A model generated the notes under the pieces. The model was not told the DNA's origin. It did not search any database and worked only from the letters and a program-made list of their open reading frames with translations. Made by a program: the position numbers and the translations under genes. From Quillaja saponaria (Eukaryota > Streptophyta > Magnoliopsida > Fabales > Quillajaceae): a DNA stretch of 64,000 nt. Below are positions 1-12,090 of this stretch, one piece after another (the stretch's first letter is position 1; each line of letters begins with the position of its first letter). The stretch covers positions 3,472,001-3,536,000 of the forward strand of contig CM055607.1 of NCBI GenBank assembly GCA_029379385.1, written 5' to 3'.

Positions 1-35
1 GATTTAGGAGCGAGGCAGGCACAAAGGTTGCCCAT
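1..35 (-). CDS. N-terminus of a probably N-myristoylated protein (partial, runs off left edge)
   Basis: Reading the minus strand from the ATG at 35-33 gives MGNLCACLAPK before the window ends. Gly2 followed by Asn and two nearby Cys residues (5 and 7) is the classical plant signature for N-myristoylation plus S-acylation, so the product probably sits on a membrane; this is inference from eleven codons. The start is supported by a CT-rich 5' leader upstream (about 36-290) and by the fact that the duplicated copy of this region repeats the same ATG and first four codons before diverging. Too little is present to name a family. Confidence 0.55.
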   Translation of the reverse strand, partial: MGNLCACLAPK

Positions 36-2324
36 TGCTGGTGCATGCAAACACTGGGACAAAGGGATAGAGAAAGAGAATTTTGCGTAGTGAAGATTCT
101 GAGAGAGAGAGAGAGAGAGAGAGAGGTTGGATGTGTATGGGAAATTTTCAGTGGCAAGCTTCAGGTGAAGTTCTGAGCTTGATGATGAGAAAGAGTCATC
201 AAAGGAATAAATGGGGGGAGTTGAGAAGTTGAGATTGAGAGAGACGGCTGCTGTGCGAGACGTCTATGACTGCAAAAGGACACTGAAAAATAGACAACAC
301 AGATTTTATTTTATTTTTAAAGATAAAATGACATTTATTAATTTTAAATTATCTCTTTTTCAATTTTATTTTTAAAGTTTTTTTTTTTTTTTTATCAATT
401 TCTTTCTACAATCATTTTTATAGCCTCACTTTCTCTCATTCCTTTTTCTCTTCTCTCTTCTTTGAAAAAGGAATTTAAAATCCATCATAAATTTGATTTA
501 TAAAAAAGAATAAGAGAGAAGATGCATGAGATCAGTAAGAGAAATAATACATAAATTGAGTGTGGAATATAATTTTCTATCTTTCTTAACAACCAAATAC
601 AGATGAGACAAAAAAATTATATTGTCCAAATAATAGTTAATGTATTTAAAATATCATCATTTTGTCACTTCATTCCTCAATGTATTTTTTTCAATCAATT
701 TCATCTCATATTTTTATACAATATTTATATTGTTTTCTCTCAAAAAATTAAAGTTCTCAAAGATGAATGACTAACAAGTTAAAGTTGTTAAATAATAACT
801 TTATACAAATTGATGGAAATGCATTACAGCAAATTAAAATCATACATTAATTAATTAGCACTTAGCATATAGAACATCCACAATAACTTTGGAGGCATCC
901 AATTCCAGTACATTGAAACTCTAGGGACAAGACTAAAAACGTGTAAAACTCAAGTAGAAAGCAGGTTTATTCCTATTTATATTGTATTTGTATTTTTATA
1001 AAAAAATTTAACCAAATCAATTTACTCACACACCTTAATTAATTATTTTTCCAGTACGAACAAAAACATGTGATTTATATTTGTATATTATGACATTTAT
1101 AATAGTGTAGTTGTTGTATTAAGGTTGTATGAAATCAAAAACTTCATTGCGTTGCCGTTGCTTAATCAACTTGAAGGTTGCCCATTGTTGGTGCATGCAA
1201 ACACTGGGACAAAGGGATAGAGAAAGAAAATTTTGCGTAGTGAAGATTCTGAGAGAGAGAGAGGTTGGATGTGTATGGGAAATTTTCAATGGCAAGCTTC
1301 AGGTGAAGTTCTGAGCTTGATGATGAGAAAGAGTCATCACAGGAATAAATGGGGGAGTTGAGAAGCTGAGATTGAGAGAGACGGCTGCTGTGCGAGGACT
1401 TTAACTGCAAAAGAACACTGAAAAATAGACAACACAGGTTTTTTTTTTTATATAGATAAAATGACATTTATTAATTTTTAAATTATTGTTTTTTCAATTT
1501 TACTTTTAAAGTAATTTTTTTTTAATCAATTTCTTTCTAAAATCATTTTTATAGCCTCACTTTCTCTCATTCCTTTTTCTCTTCTCTCTCCCTTGAAAAA
1601 GGAATTTAAAAATATTTTAAAACATTTAAAATCCACCATAAATTTGATTTATAAAAAAGAATAAGAGGGAAGATGCATGAGATTAGTAAGAAAAATAATA
1701 CATAAATTGAGCGTGGAATATAATTTTCTATCTTTCTTGACAACCCAATACAGATGTGACAAAAAGATTATATTGTCAAAATAATAGTTAATGTATTTAA
1801 ATATCATCATTTTGTCACTTCATCCCTAAATGTATTTTTTCAATCAATTTCATCTCATATTTTTAGAAAATATTTATATTGTTTTTTCTCAAAAAATTAA
1901 AGTTCTCAAAGATGAAGGACTTACAAGTTAAAGTTGTTAAATAATAACTTTATACAAATCGATGGAAATGCATTACAGCAAATTAAAATCACACATTAAT
2001 TAATTAGCACTTAGCATATAGAACATCCACAATAACTTTGGAGGCATCCAATTCCAGTACATTGAAACTCTAGGGACAAGACTAAAAACGTGTAAAACTC
2101 AAGTAGAAAGCAGGTTTATTCCTATTTATATTGTATTTGTATTTTTATAAAAAAATTTAACCAAATCAATTTACTCACACACCTTAATTAATTATTTTTC
2201 CAGTACGAACAAAAACATGTGATTTATATTTGTATATTATGACATTTATAATAGTGTAGTTGTTGTATTAAGGTTGTATGAAATCAAAAACTTCATTGCG
2301 TTGCCGTTGCTTAATCAACTTGAA
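25..2324. repeat. Tandem direct duplication, unit about 1,150 bp (25-1174 and 1175-2324)
   Basis: The sequence starting AAGGTTGCCCATTG at 24 recurs at 1174, and the two copies stay nearly identical until CTTAATCAACTTGAA at 1160-1175 and 2310-2324. They differ mainly by point changes, homopolymer lengths, a roughly 12-bp difference in the GA tract (about 101-125 versus 1251-1264), and about 20 extra bases in copy 2 near 1605-1630. Each unit holds the promoter, CT-rich leader, ATG and first four codons of the minus-strand gene at the left edge. The join shares only the two bases AA, so no long flanking repeat mediated the duplication. Confidence 0.9.
36..290 (-). promoter_or_regulatory. 5' leader of the left-edge gene, CT-rich
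   Basis: On the minus strand this stretch is rich in CT, including a CT microsatellite of about 12 units (plus-strand GA at 101-125), and ends at the ATG at 35. CT-rich leaders are common in plant 5' UTRs. The upstream boundary is not visible. The duplicate leader lies at 1186-1430. Confidence 0.4.
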
Positions 2325-3357
2325 TGTTTCACGAGTCTGAGTTCATGTGATGCAATGAATATATATAGCATTGGTGCCAAGTTTCGACAAAGGGAAATAA
2401 GCACCGCTTTTGTATTATGGTAAAAAGAAAAAAGAAATTGTTAGTAAGGCATATTTATTTAATATTAATTTCTAAAATTATGAGTTTGAATTTTGTTAGA
2501 GATTTTTTAACAAATATTGTAAGAATGTTTGTTAAGTTATAATAAATATGAATTTTAGAATTTGAATTTTTTTTTAAATTCATAATATATCAAATAGTAT
2601 TAAAATCATGATAATTTTCGTAATAAATACTATATATTTTTTATTTATAAAAATTTGACAAATGTTATTAGAACATTTGTTAGAATAATCTTTTATTAAT
2701 GTGAATTTGTACAGTTCTTAATTTTTGGGAGTAAAGACGTGTGTAATGTTCTGAATTGAGAGATAAATTAATTCAACATCAATTTATGAAAGATTAAAAC
2801 TTTTATAAGAGAAAAGCATTAAAATCAAACTGCAAACTTGTTTTCCTTCTCTATCCTATCTAATACGATTTTCCATGCTAGGTTAAGTCATCCATTTGGC
2901 ATCAATTGCTGGTCATTGCAAATATACACATAACTGCCTCACTTCCCATTTTCCATTTTTCCATTTTTCCATTTTTGAGAAGGATTGTATAGAGATAAAG
3001 GAAAGCATCTTGTCATGGGCCTTTTAATTGCTTTAATTCTCCAACATATGGCATATCATGTGATTCATATGAATTTTTTTTTTTTCCATCTACATATTCA
3101 GCCGGCCCAACCAAGAACCTTTATATTTTATTTATATAAATATGTTAATTAGTTAGCTAGAAGAAATTGAAAAAGTAGTTTCTTTATAGGTTTTTTTTTT
3201 TAATTTTTTTTTTGAAGGAAATAAGGAAAGCACAATATGTAGGAAAGGACGCGTTGGGTAATTAATAAAATTTCATGCAGTCAACATTAGTGTTTAAATT
3301 TGAAATTTTGATGGGTTTAATTTAATATATTTTTCAGTTGAAACTAGCAATTATTTA

Positions 3358-4233
3358 AGACTAGTTTGGTAAGCAAGAATAGTCATTCCATTACATGCAT
3401 GATTCAAAAAAATAAGTATTCTTTCACTTGATATGTATTTAGCATCAGAATACTTATTTTATTTCAATCATTTTATTTTATAGAAATAGGAACCTCAAAC
3501 TCACTTAGAGAGTGAGATTGCTCATTCTTATTTCTATAGATTCGATTTAGTTCAGTTAAATGAAAAAAAAAAAAACTATTCTACCACATAAAATAAAAAG
3601 TTGAATATTAATAAAATAATAATATTATATATAAGTAAATAAAATATACTTATTATTTAATTTAATCAAATGGCAAAAATATCTTTCATATCACATTAAA
3701 TAATATAAAAAAGTTGTATATAAAAATAATAATAAATCAATTCATTTTAGTCAAATGACAAAAATATATTTTATATCATAGTAAATAATATAATTATAAA
3801 TAATTAATTAATGTTAAATAAATAAATTAGTTAAGTAATTTTAAACTAAAATATTTTTATTAATAAATAATAGAAATAAGATATAATAAATAATAAAAAT
3901 AAAAATAAAAATAAGTATAAGTAATCATATAATTAATAATAAATATATAATATAATATAATTTTTTTAAAGTTAATTAAAAATTAAAAAAAATATATTTC
4001 ATAAATTATGTTACATTTTCATTACTTTATCTACTAAAGGATATTTTCATCAATTTAGCATAATTTTTTTTTTTATTTCATGTCTAAAAACTATATAAAA
4101 ATAAACAAATTGAATAAAATGATTATTCATCACCAACACTACAAAACAATATAATAGAATAATTATTTATTTCACCTGTATTCCATTCCTATTCCAATTC
4201 TGTAAAAATCATTAATGAATATCAAACTAGCTC
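3358..4233. mobile_element. PIF/Harbinger-like MITE (non-autonomous)
   Basis: The left end AGACTAGTTTGGTA and the reverse complement of the right end GAGCTAGTTTGATA form short imperfect terminal inverted repeats. The flanks are TTA at 3355-3357 and TTA at 4234-4236, the usual PIF/Harbinger target duplication. Both subterminal regions carry GGAATGGAAT-type motifs (ATTCCATT near 3386 and ATTCCATTCC near 4180), common in this MITE type. The 876-bp interior is extremely AT-rich and has no coding potential. Confidence 0.7.
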
Positions 4234-4607
4234 TTAACATTTTATAATGACAAAAATATTGTGCTATAGGCGACTCTCATAAATATGCAAGTTTTTTATA
4301 TAAAATTTTGTACGTAGCACACGAGTTGTGCATACAATATGTATGTTAAACAAACATTGACATATCCAATTATAATTAAGAAAATTTGTTATTCTATATT
4401 AAAATCATTTAACATAAACATTTCTAACGAAAAATTCAACTCATAATATAAATCTATAACATATCTTTTCAATTCATAACATTGAAAAAACTCGGAAAAC
4501 AATTAATATTGATCATATTATATATATTTTTTAATTCATAGGATCAAAAATAAAATTGGAGAGACAATATTATAATTATAAAAAATTACGTACTTATTAA
4601 TCATCAA

Positions 4608-4685
4608 TGAGCGCTGGCCCAGCGATTAAGGAGATTTGTTCAATTCATTGGTTTCTGGGGTGCCAATCTCCTTAGCGAGGCCATC
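4608..4685 (+). repeat. Hairpin with a tRNA-like A-box, possible SINE scrap
   Basis: TGGCCCAGCGATTAAGG resembles the A box of tRNA-derived SINEs, and GTTCAATTC about 20 bases on weakly resembles a B box. The interval also folds on itself: AAGGAGATT near 4628 pairs with AATCTCCTT near 4665. It is followed by an A-rich stretch. No target duplication is obvious. Confidence 0.3.
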
Positions 4686-7600
4686 TCTAATAAAATTCTC
4701 AAAAAAATATATAAAACTAATATAGAAAAATCGAGGCTAATATTAGAACTCTAATGGTGCTCACACATCAACTCATTTTTCTTATTTTAAGTAGGAAAAA
4801 AAACTTCAAATGAGTTACATTGTACAAGAAATTATTTGATTAAAAAATTAAAATATCTTACACGATGCTAGTATATTCTAAAAGTGAGATATTTTCATAT
4901 GACCTCCTGCTAAATAATATTTTATTATATAAATATTATTTATTAACTCCAATTAACTAAGAAAAAAGAAGAAAAATCAATTTATTAAAAAAAAAAAAAA
5001 AACTTGAAGTACTCTTCTAATAACTATCGTCCTTCTCTCTCATTTACATAATAATTCTTTCCCTTTTGATCATTTGCATTAAACACTTTCAAATTGTTTT
5101 CTCTCTCTTATATAAAACCTTGATAAAAAATAAAAGAGCTCACATACAAAATTGAACACGATCAGACTAATAAATATAAATATATTCATTATCAATTCAA
5201 CTAATATATATGATTTATGACCAAACAACCTTTAATATTCGAATTTGACAATGTCTAGGAAAGTTGAAAGACTTGGCCACTGTCACGGTTCTCTTCACAA
5301 ATATGAAGGAAAGTTGGGAAGAATATCTCGTGAGAATGACTTTTTAGGTCGAGCTATAATTATATTTGCTCCAACTAATATATAATGGTTGTCAGAATTG
5401 ACAAGACTGTCCATATGAATCTTTTACATGATTCTGGCTCTTTTAGTATTTAATAATTTGTTACTTTTGTTATTGCAGAACATGAATTCAAAGTCAGAAA
5501 AGAGTGACACACATACTTTTGAGTTCCCTTTACCTAAAAGGAATTACTATAGGAAATTGAACAAGAACAGCAAGTTTTTGTTCCTTTATATTCTAATTTG
5601 ATGATAAAATAAAAGATAGTTAAAAATATTAAAGTAATAAAATGTAACTATTTTAATTTATTATGTCGAAGATAAAAGTAGATGAGTAGCATAATTGATT
5701 GATTGCTTTAATTTTCCCAGCTACAAGTTATGCATGGGTTGGTGGAAAGTAACGGTTACAAAAAAAAAAAAGTTATAAACTTATTAATGTCTTCCCATGC
5801 CTTATGGTTCAGGCAACTTGCCAACTGTGTGTACTCGTTATTAATTAACAAGCTCACACACACTTAGCTGATTTAGACATTTTGTACTAATTTCAATAGA
5901 GTTATTGAGTGAACCTAACCCTCAAGGAGTGGCTACCACTCAATGAGATGGATAGAGTCATAGGTATAAATTGATTGAAGTATACATGAATTAATTTAGA
6001 TATATTTGACAATTAAACTTAAAAATACAAAAATATTAAGTGAATTGTAGAAGTTAAAATTGCTTCTCTAATTTTTATATAATCTACAACTCAAGACGAG
6101 ATATAAAAATTAAAAGTCAAATTGACAATGTAAATAACACATTATTTATCAACTATTTAGTCATGAAAAATATATTGTCCTCTCAGATGAATTTAAAAAG
6201 CAACATAATCAAAAGAAAGTAGTAAATTATGAATTATTTTGTGCAACGATTAAAGAAAACAGAAATTACTTAATTAACTAAATAATTCAAAAAGAAATGG
6301 TGCAAATGTACAAACACACTTGCCCTTTGGAAAAAAGAAAAGAAAAGTGTATACAGATTTTGGACCACCTATCTCTGATATCTAGGTTTTGCTACAGTAA
6401 AGAATGCACTTGACCACACACAAAAAGTTACATATCATGGTATATATTCCTGATAAGAATATTACATAACAAGATTATAATTAAGCATGTTAATATATAA
6501 TCATGGTATCCATTATATACACATGATGATCCCTGTGATTCTTCTGCAAAGTTACATGTGGCTTATATATCTTTGAAGATTTTTGATCAAATTGAAACTG
6601 GCTAAGAATTTGATCATCTAGCTATTATTCTATACATACTAGGCAGACAATCTTCAACGCTTTAATGTCCTTTTTTAGGTTCTAGCATGCACAAATTTTT
6701 ATTCTTAACAAGGTGTACTGCCTATTTAATTAGTATGTATTCAATTCCTAGGTGTACTCCAAAACTTGTGCTTATTCCATATATTAACTTGATCCGTGGT
6801 CCAACCCCTCCATAAAAAAAGTTGGAGCACAATATTTTGATGGTTCATTAGCTAAGTGGGTACCATAACTGGTCTATCCTCGCCCCACCGTTATAGTATA
6901 GTGGAATACTAGTGAAAGGTCATAATTAATGAAGCAAAATCAAATAAGAATTTTATAGTTTGTTAAAGACTCGACTTAAACTTATCTAACTTGAGAAAGA
7001 TTAAATTTTAGAATCATTTAATAAAAGGAATTGAGCTTAATTTTTATAAAATTTGACTCGTGAATTCAATTACTTGCCACCCCTAATTCTAACATGATGG
7101 CATCAAAGTGTAGTACTCTAATCAGACTAGTTTTTTATAGGGAGTAAAAATGTTAGGAGAAAGTGCCTAGTTAATTCAATTAGTATGAACCTACTAGCGA
7201 ATCTTGTCTTCACATGATAAGTGGGTTTATAAAAAGAGAGAGTAGCTGGGCTTGATTTCTTTTGGGTCAATTGCCATTTGGGTTGACCTTGTGGTCCCAA
7301 TAACAGCCCACTTGTTTTATTTTGGGCTTTTTCGGCTTATAACTATGAGAAACAAAAAGGACAAGGCCCATGTATCAATATATGCTTAATTATGCCAATA
7401 TTGCAAATAGCCTAGTACTCATTGAGTTTTGAGCACGCATGCTCTTACTCTCATCATTTCCTTTCCTCCTCTCTGCATGACTTGCTTTGAGATATGGTGA
7501 CAATCAGTACTCTCCACTTCTCCAGTCTCCATCATTTTTAAGAACCAAAGCCCATATCTTCCCAGTACGTATCTTCTGCACTATTCAATTCAAGTTTTTG

Positions 7601-10600
7601 CATTTTAATTTCTACAAAAAGTAGTGCAAACAAGGTTTGGAATTATTCACTTACTTTTGTCATACGTGCGTACGTTGTATCCCAACTATATATTCTCACT
7701 TTCTCAGACGACAGCCATTATATATACTTTTGGTTCTGAACTGACATGTATGCATATGCATAAGCATATGCCTATGATGACTCTCTTTCACTCAACAAAT
7801 TTCATCCTAATTGCCCCTTTCAAAGGTTTATCGAATTTTGGGAATAAAGCTTAAAAATATGATTTCTAAGATGTCTTTGTCATGAGAAAAAGGGAATCTA
7901 AGCTTGCATCATGCACATTGAATATGGGGATCCCTATGATGGTTAACATATATACCATTAATTTTTAATGGTCACACAAAATTAATTAGGACCTTGGAAT
8001 GTAAAGAAGGATATCCTAACTAAGTTTTGATTCTGGCTTTGAATCTTTCTGTGCCTGAGTATATATATTGCATATCAAAATTAGTTGATAATTTTGTCCT
8101 CCTCCTTTTGTTGACTCGTGCCATTTATTAATTTGATATCTCATTGCACATGGTAATCTGATAGGGAATCAACTGGAGTATCATGTGCCAATCATGTTGG
8201 GTAAAGCTTCTTGGAACCTTGTATTAGGATGATAGAGATGGATTTTGCATTTTTGCATTTTTGCAATTTTGCTTAATTACTCAATCAATCTCATGTGATA
8301 CCTTCACTTTTTTCATGTGGTTGTGCTTCTGCTTTTTTTCAACCCCTATCAATCACCATCATCACCTTCCAATTAATTGCAACTGAAGCAAACACTCTAT
8401 TATATACGTAATTAATTATTACTAATTATCTACTATTTTAAATCTATTACTTTTTGACTTTTTAATTAATTAAACCCAAAATATTAATGGTACCTATTCA
8501 CGATGATCATCATTATGGATTTGTAAATTTGGAAATCTTATTTATATACTCAATATTAATCACTTCACATGCATACTTAATTATAGTCAATGTGTTGGTC
8601 ACTTTCCAACAAAGAAGTTATTGTGAAACAATTAGTACATGATCCCCTACTTGAGAAGACAAGTGATGTTAGAATATTGGTTAGTGCATTGTAATGTGCA
8701 GGGAGGTGGTGGATAGCAATTAATACTCACGTTTTGACAGATTAAAACTATCTCACTAAACAAAACAAAAATTAATACTGCATGTGCCATTCTGTATATA
8801 TTCTTAACTATATATAGGTTTGTAGGCCTTGCTGTTTATTCTGCATCATCCTAAGTAGCTACCATTGAAGCTAGCAACTAAACAATTCATATTTAGCAAA
8901 GTTACGGACATGATTCAAAATTGAAATTAACAATAACATATAATCATTAATTAGTGTATCAAATAAAAGAAATATAAAGACATCAATATCGTCAGATAGA
9001 AACATCTACAATCTCTAATTCCAGAATATGTGTGTCACAAGTACAGATTGAGACATAAATCATAGTACAAACGAGTCTAGTAGCTTGTAGGTTTTCGATT
9101 TAAAGTATTGTGGGTGTCTTATATATAAAAAGTTTGCAGAGTAATTTTTAAGAGTAATTGAATTGGACCACACGCAGTACTTACTACTAATTTTGAAGTT
9201 GCAGTCCTAATAATGACTAGGCAGGCCAAAATTAATGTTCCTTGCTAACCAATTTAATTTGATGGGTTTCCAATAATTGTACTGGCTTTATTGAAGGCTT
9301 TAAGCAATAGGGAAAGAGACAATGTGTGCGCCTATTAATTCACATGCATGCATTAATATAAAGGTGTTAACCTTGGTTTACTCAATCCATTTTATAAGTA
9401 CAAGTAAACTGTACCTGTGAGGCATAACCACAATAAATATTCTTTTACTGCAAATAGGATCAAGCTTAATGATAAAGAAGTTCATTCACAAAAATAAGAA
9501 ATACTATAGTCAATGGTAGATCTAAATATTTTATTTTACAAATTAATTTATAATTTTATGTTTCGAGAAATTTGGATAGGTCTATTGCATGCAAAAGTTA
9601 TTCAATATAATCATTAATTAATTACAACATGAAATTGATACTTTCATTAATGTAATATTCAACTATTTCTAAATATGAATTATTATTTTTTAATAAATTT
9701 ATTTAACAAATATTAATAGTATTTGTTTATTAAAATATAAAATGATTCAAGTATTTCAACTAAAATTATATAAAATCTCAAGCTTGTTACTTGAGTTTAA
9801 CTTGGGATTAAGAAATAATATAATTTGAGGAAATATATAATTACTAAAAACATAAATACGAACTAATCAAATAAGTGAGCATGAAATAAGAATTATATTT
9901 TACCACCTCTAGTTTGACACTAGAACTCTACTATATCTAAAGCAAAAAAAAAAGTGTCACATTTACTATAGATCAACATGAGTTTATTCTCTCTTTTTTT
10001 CTTTTTTCTTTTTTTACTTTACTTATTTTTTCAACCAATTGCAACCCCATAAAATTACAGCAAATTTACATTTTATAAGGATCACAATTGATAAAATTAT
10101 AAAATTTCATAGGGGTCAAAATGATTAAGTGCAACTTTTTAAGAGTAAAAAACAATTTGTCCAAAAACTTGTAGGGACAAAAATGTAAACTTTAAAATAA
10201 ATTTTTCCAAAATTAGATTAAATATATAAAAGATATCAAATTTTGGAAAGAACAGAATGATTAAAGTATAATCTTTAATAGTCAAAATATAATTTGACCA
10301 AAATCTTGTAAGAACCAAAATCCAAATTTAGCAATATTAGTTTTTCAAAAATCATGATTAATTTTCGGACTCAATAAACTGCATCTAAAGTGGACAACGG
10401 ATACTTAGCATAAATGTTAATATACAAATATTTTGAATGTAATAAGGTTTTGGCTACTAAATAAAAAAGTTAATAATATTCTATTTTTATGAAATTCAAC
10501 ATAGATCTACGTATAAAAAAAAATTATTTACTAAATATTAAGTCTATACCAATCCTGTATACACCGAAAAATAATAACGAATAATAATTGAATTATATAA

Positions 10601-11183
10601 ACAAACATGCATTTCAGTTAAATGTAATTCTAAAAACAAATTATCTGGTACTATATAATAGCTAGATGAAGACAATGATACAATAATTGGAAAAACATGT
10701 GCATTGTACTATGTGACAATAAGACACAGATCAAAATTTCAAAGGTAACGATGTAATCTTTCAAAGGGATATTCAGCATTGTGAAAATCTATCTCTGTTC
10801 TGTGCTTAATTTTGGAAACACATCTAACCTATGTAGGGTTGGTACTATTGAGTTGAGAGTGTCATTGCAGAAATGTTGTTTGGACTATGGACCATATTCT
10901 GCTAAAATGTACAAAACATAAAGTGCATATAGCCAACTATGTCACAGAACATATATGTGAACTCTGAGAACAATATCACATCCACAATTAAACAAATAGT
11001 ATTACATAAATTGAGAGATTTACTCCAAGGTTAATTTTTGTGTATACTATGCATTGCAATTGCTCAACTGAAAAGGTTAATTTTGCAAAATGTGCTATTA
11101 TTCAGTCCTTCTGTATCTTTTGACAAATTGAACTGATATCAGTATCACCTTTGTGTCATGTGTGGTGAGATGAGAATCATTTG

Positions 11184-11501
11184 GAGGGTGTTTTGGTAAA
11201 AATTGTGATATAAAGATGTGGGTGATGCATGGTTGAACAAGAGATTGATATGTATTTAATTAGGCTGCTCTGCAGGCTTTCCAGTACATTAATCCACTTC
11301 TATAATGGAACTTTTCTTTCTCTTACAAAATCCACATACTCAGTTCTTCCACATCTTCTGACAAACTCCACATGCTCATATGATAAAAGTCCAATCTCTA
11401 CCAGACCCACCTACATTATTTTGTCCACACAAAGAATAGTTAGAATGAAAATGAACCATATTGTAGATCTGATCATCTGACCCACACATCCAAACACCCT
11501 C
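11184..11501. mobile_element. Possible small TIR element (MITE-like)
   Basis: GAGGGTGTTTTGG at 11184 is inverted as CCAAACACCCTC ending at 11501, and the similarity continues inward through GATGTGGGT versus ACCCACACATC. The G-rich GGGTGTTTGG end is typical of plant hAT or PIF MITEs. I could not find a clean target-site duplication, so the exact ends and superfamily are open. Confidence 0.4.
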
Positions 11502-12090
11502 TTCCTTTTTATCCTCCCTCCCAATTCAACTTTTTTTTATTTATTATTTAATTCAATAATCTATCATCTCTCTGTTATGTCATACAATTAACAATTAGAA
11601 AAGTTGTCACACGCCTTCTCATTCTTCCTAAGCTGATTTTCAACACTGTCTTCCACACCATGAAGTCCCTCGTATATATGCTGTAGTGCCTGTGGCTGCC
11701 TTTTTCCAATAGAGAGCCAAAAGACAGAGTATTCCTTTTTTGCCTAGAGGAAGGAAACTCCCAAGAAAACATTTCTTCTTGGGTTTGCAAAACTTCCCTG
11801 CAGTCTTCTGCATTTCTGTAGTTCTGACCTGACCCCTTATGAGAATAGAGGTGGTGGGCATTAGGTATTAGGCATTAGCTAGCTTAAATTATTTGGCTGA
11901 TTGGGTCCCTACTCCATCCATTTCCCTTTTGGTTTTTGCAGATAGTTAACGTCTGCCTTATTCTGCACGATATATCTTCATCCTTTCTGTGCTCTTCTGC
12001 TTACTCACTCAGAGAGATGGGAGCTCCTAAATTGTTAGCTATTACTTGAGGTTGAAGACAGTCTGTCCAAATTAAGGGAAAGGAACATAG

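Larger units (their letters stand above)
2325..11560. other. Intergenic region, no convincing gene
   Basis: AT-rich DNA with no long open frame resembling a protein. It contains a PIF/Harbinger-like MITE (3358-4233), a short tRNA-like hairpin (about 4608-4685) and a possible small TIR element (11184-11501). The stretch at 10060-10340 has phrases of the type 'gggaccaaaattgtaa' often seen in old plant repeats. No tRNA, rRNA or known microRNA precursor was recognised by eye. Confidence 0.5.

Noticed and set aside
1162..1467. Minus-strand 101-codon open frame ending in MGNLQVD
   Set aside because: It is the duplicated promoter and leader of the left-edge gene read in one frame; it is Ser/Leu-rich from CT repeats and has no protein character. 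Only its last seven codons, from the duplicated native ATG, are of interest.
7624..7854. Plus-strand 76-codon open frame
   Set aside because: It begins at a non-ATG codon, shows no family similarity, and lies in intergenic DNA with no splice or promoter support.
11575..11861. Two overlapping minus-strand open frames upstream of LONGIFOLIA
   Set aside because: They overlap each other in different frames, lack homology and lie in what is probably the promoter or leader of the plus-strand gene.
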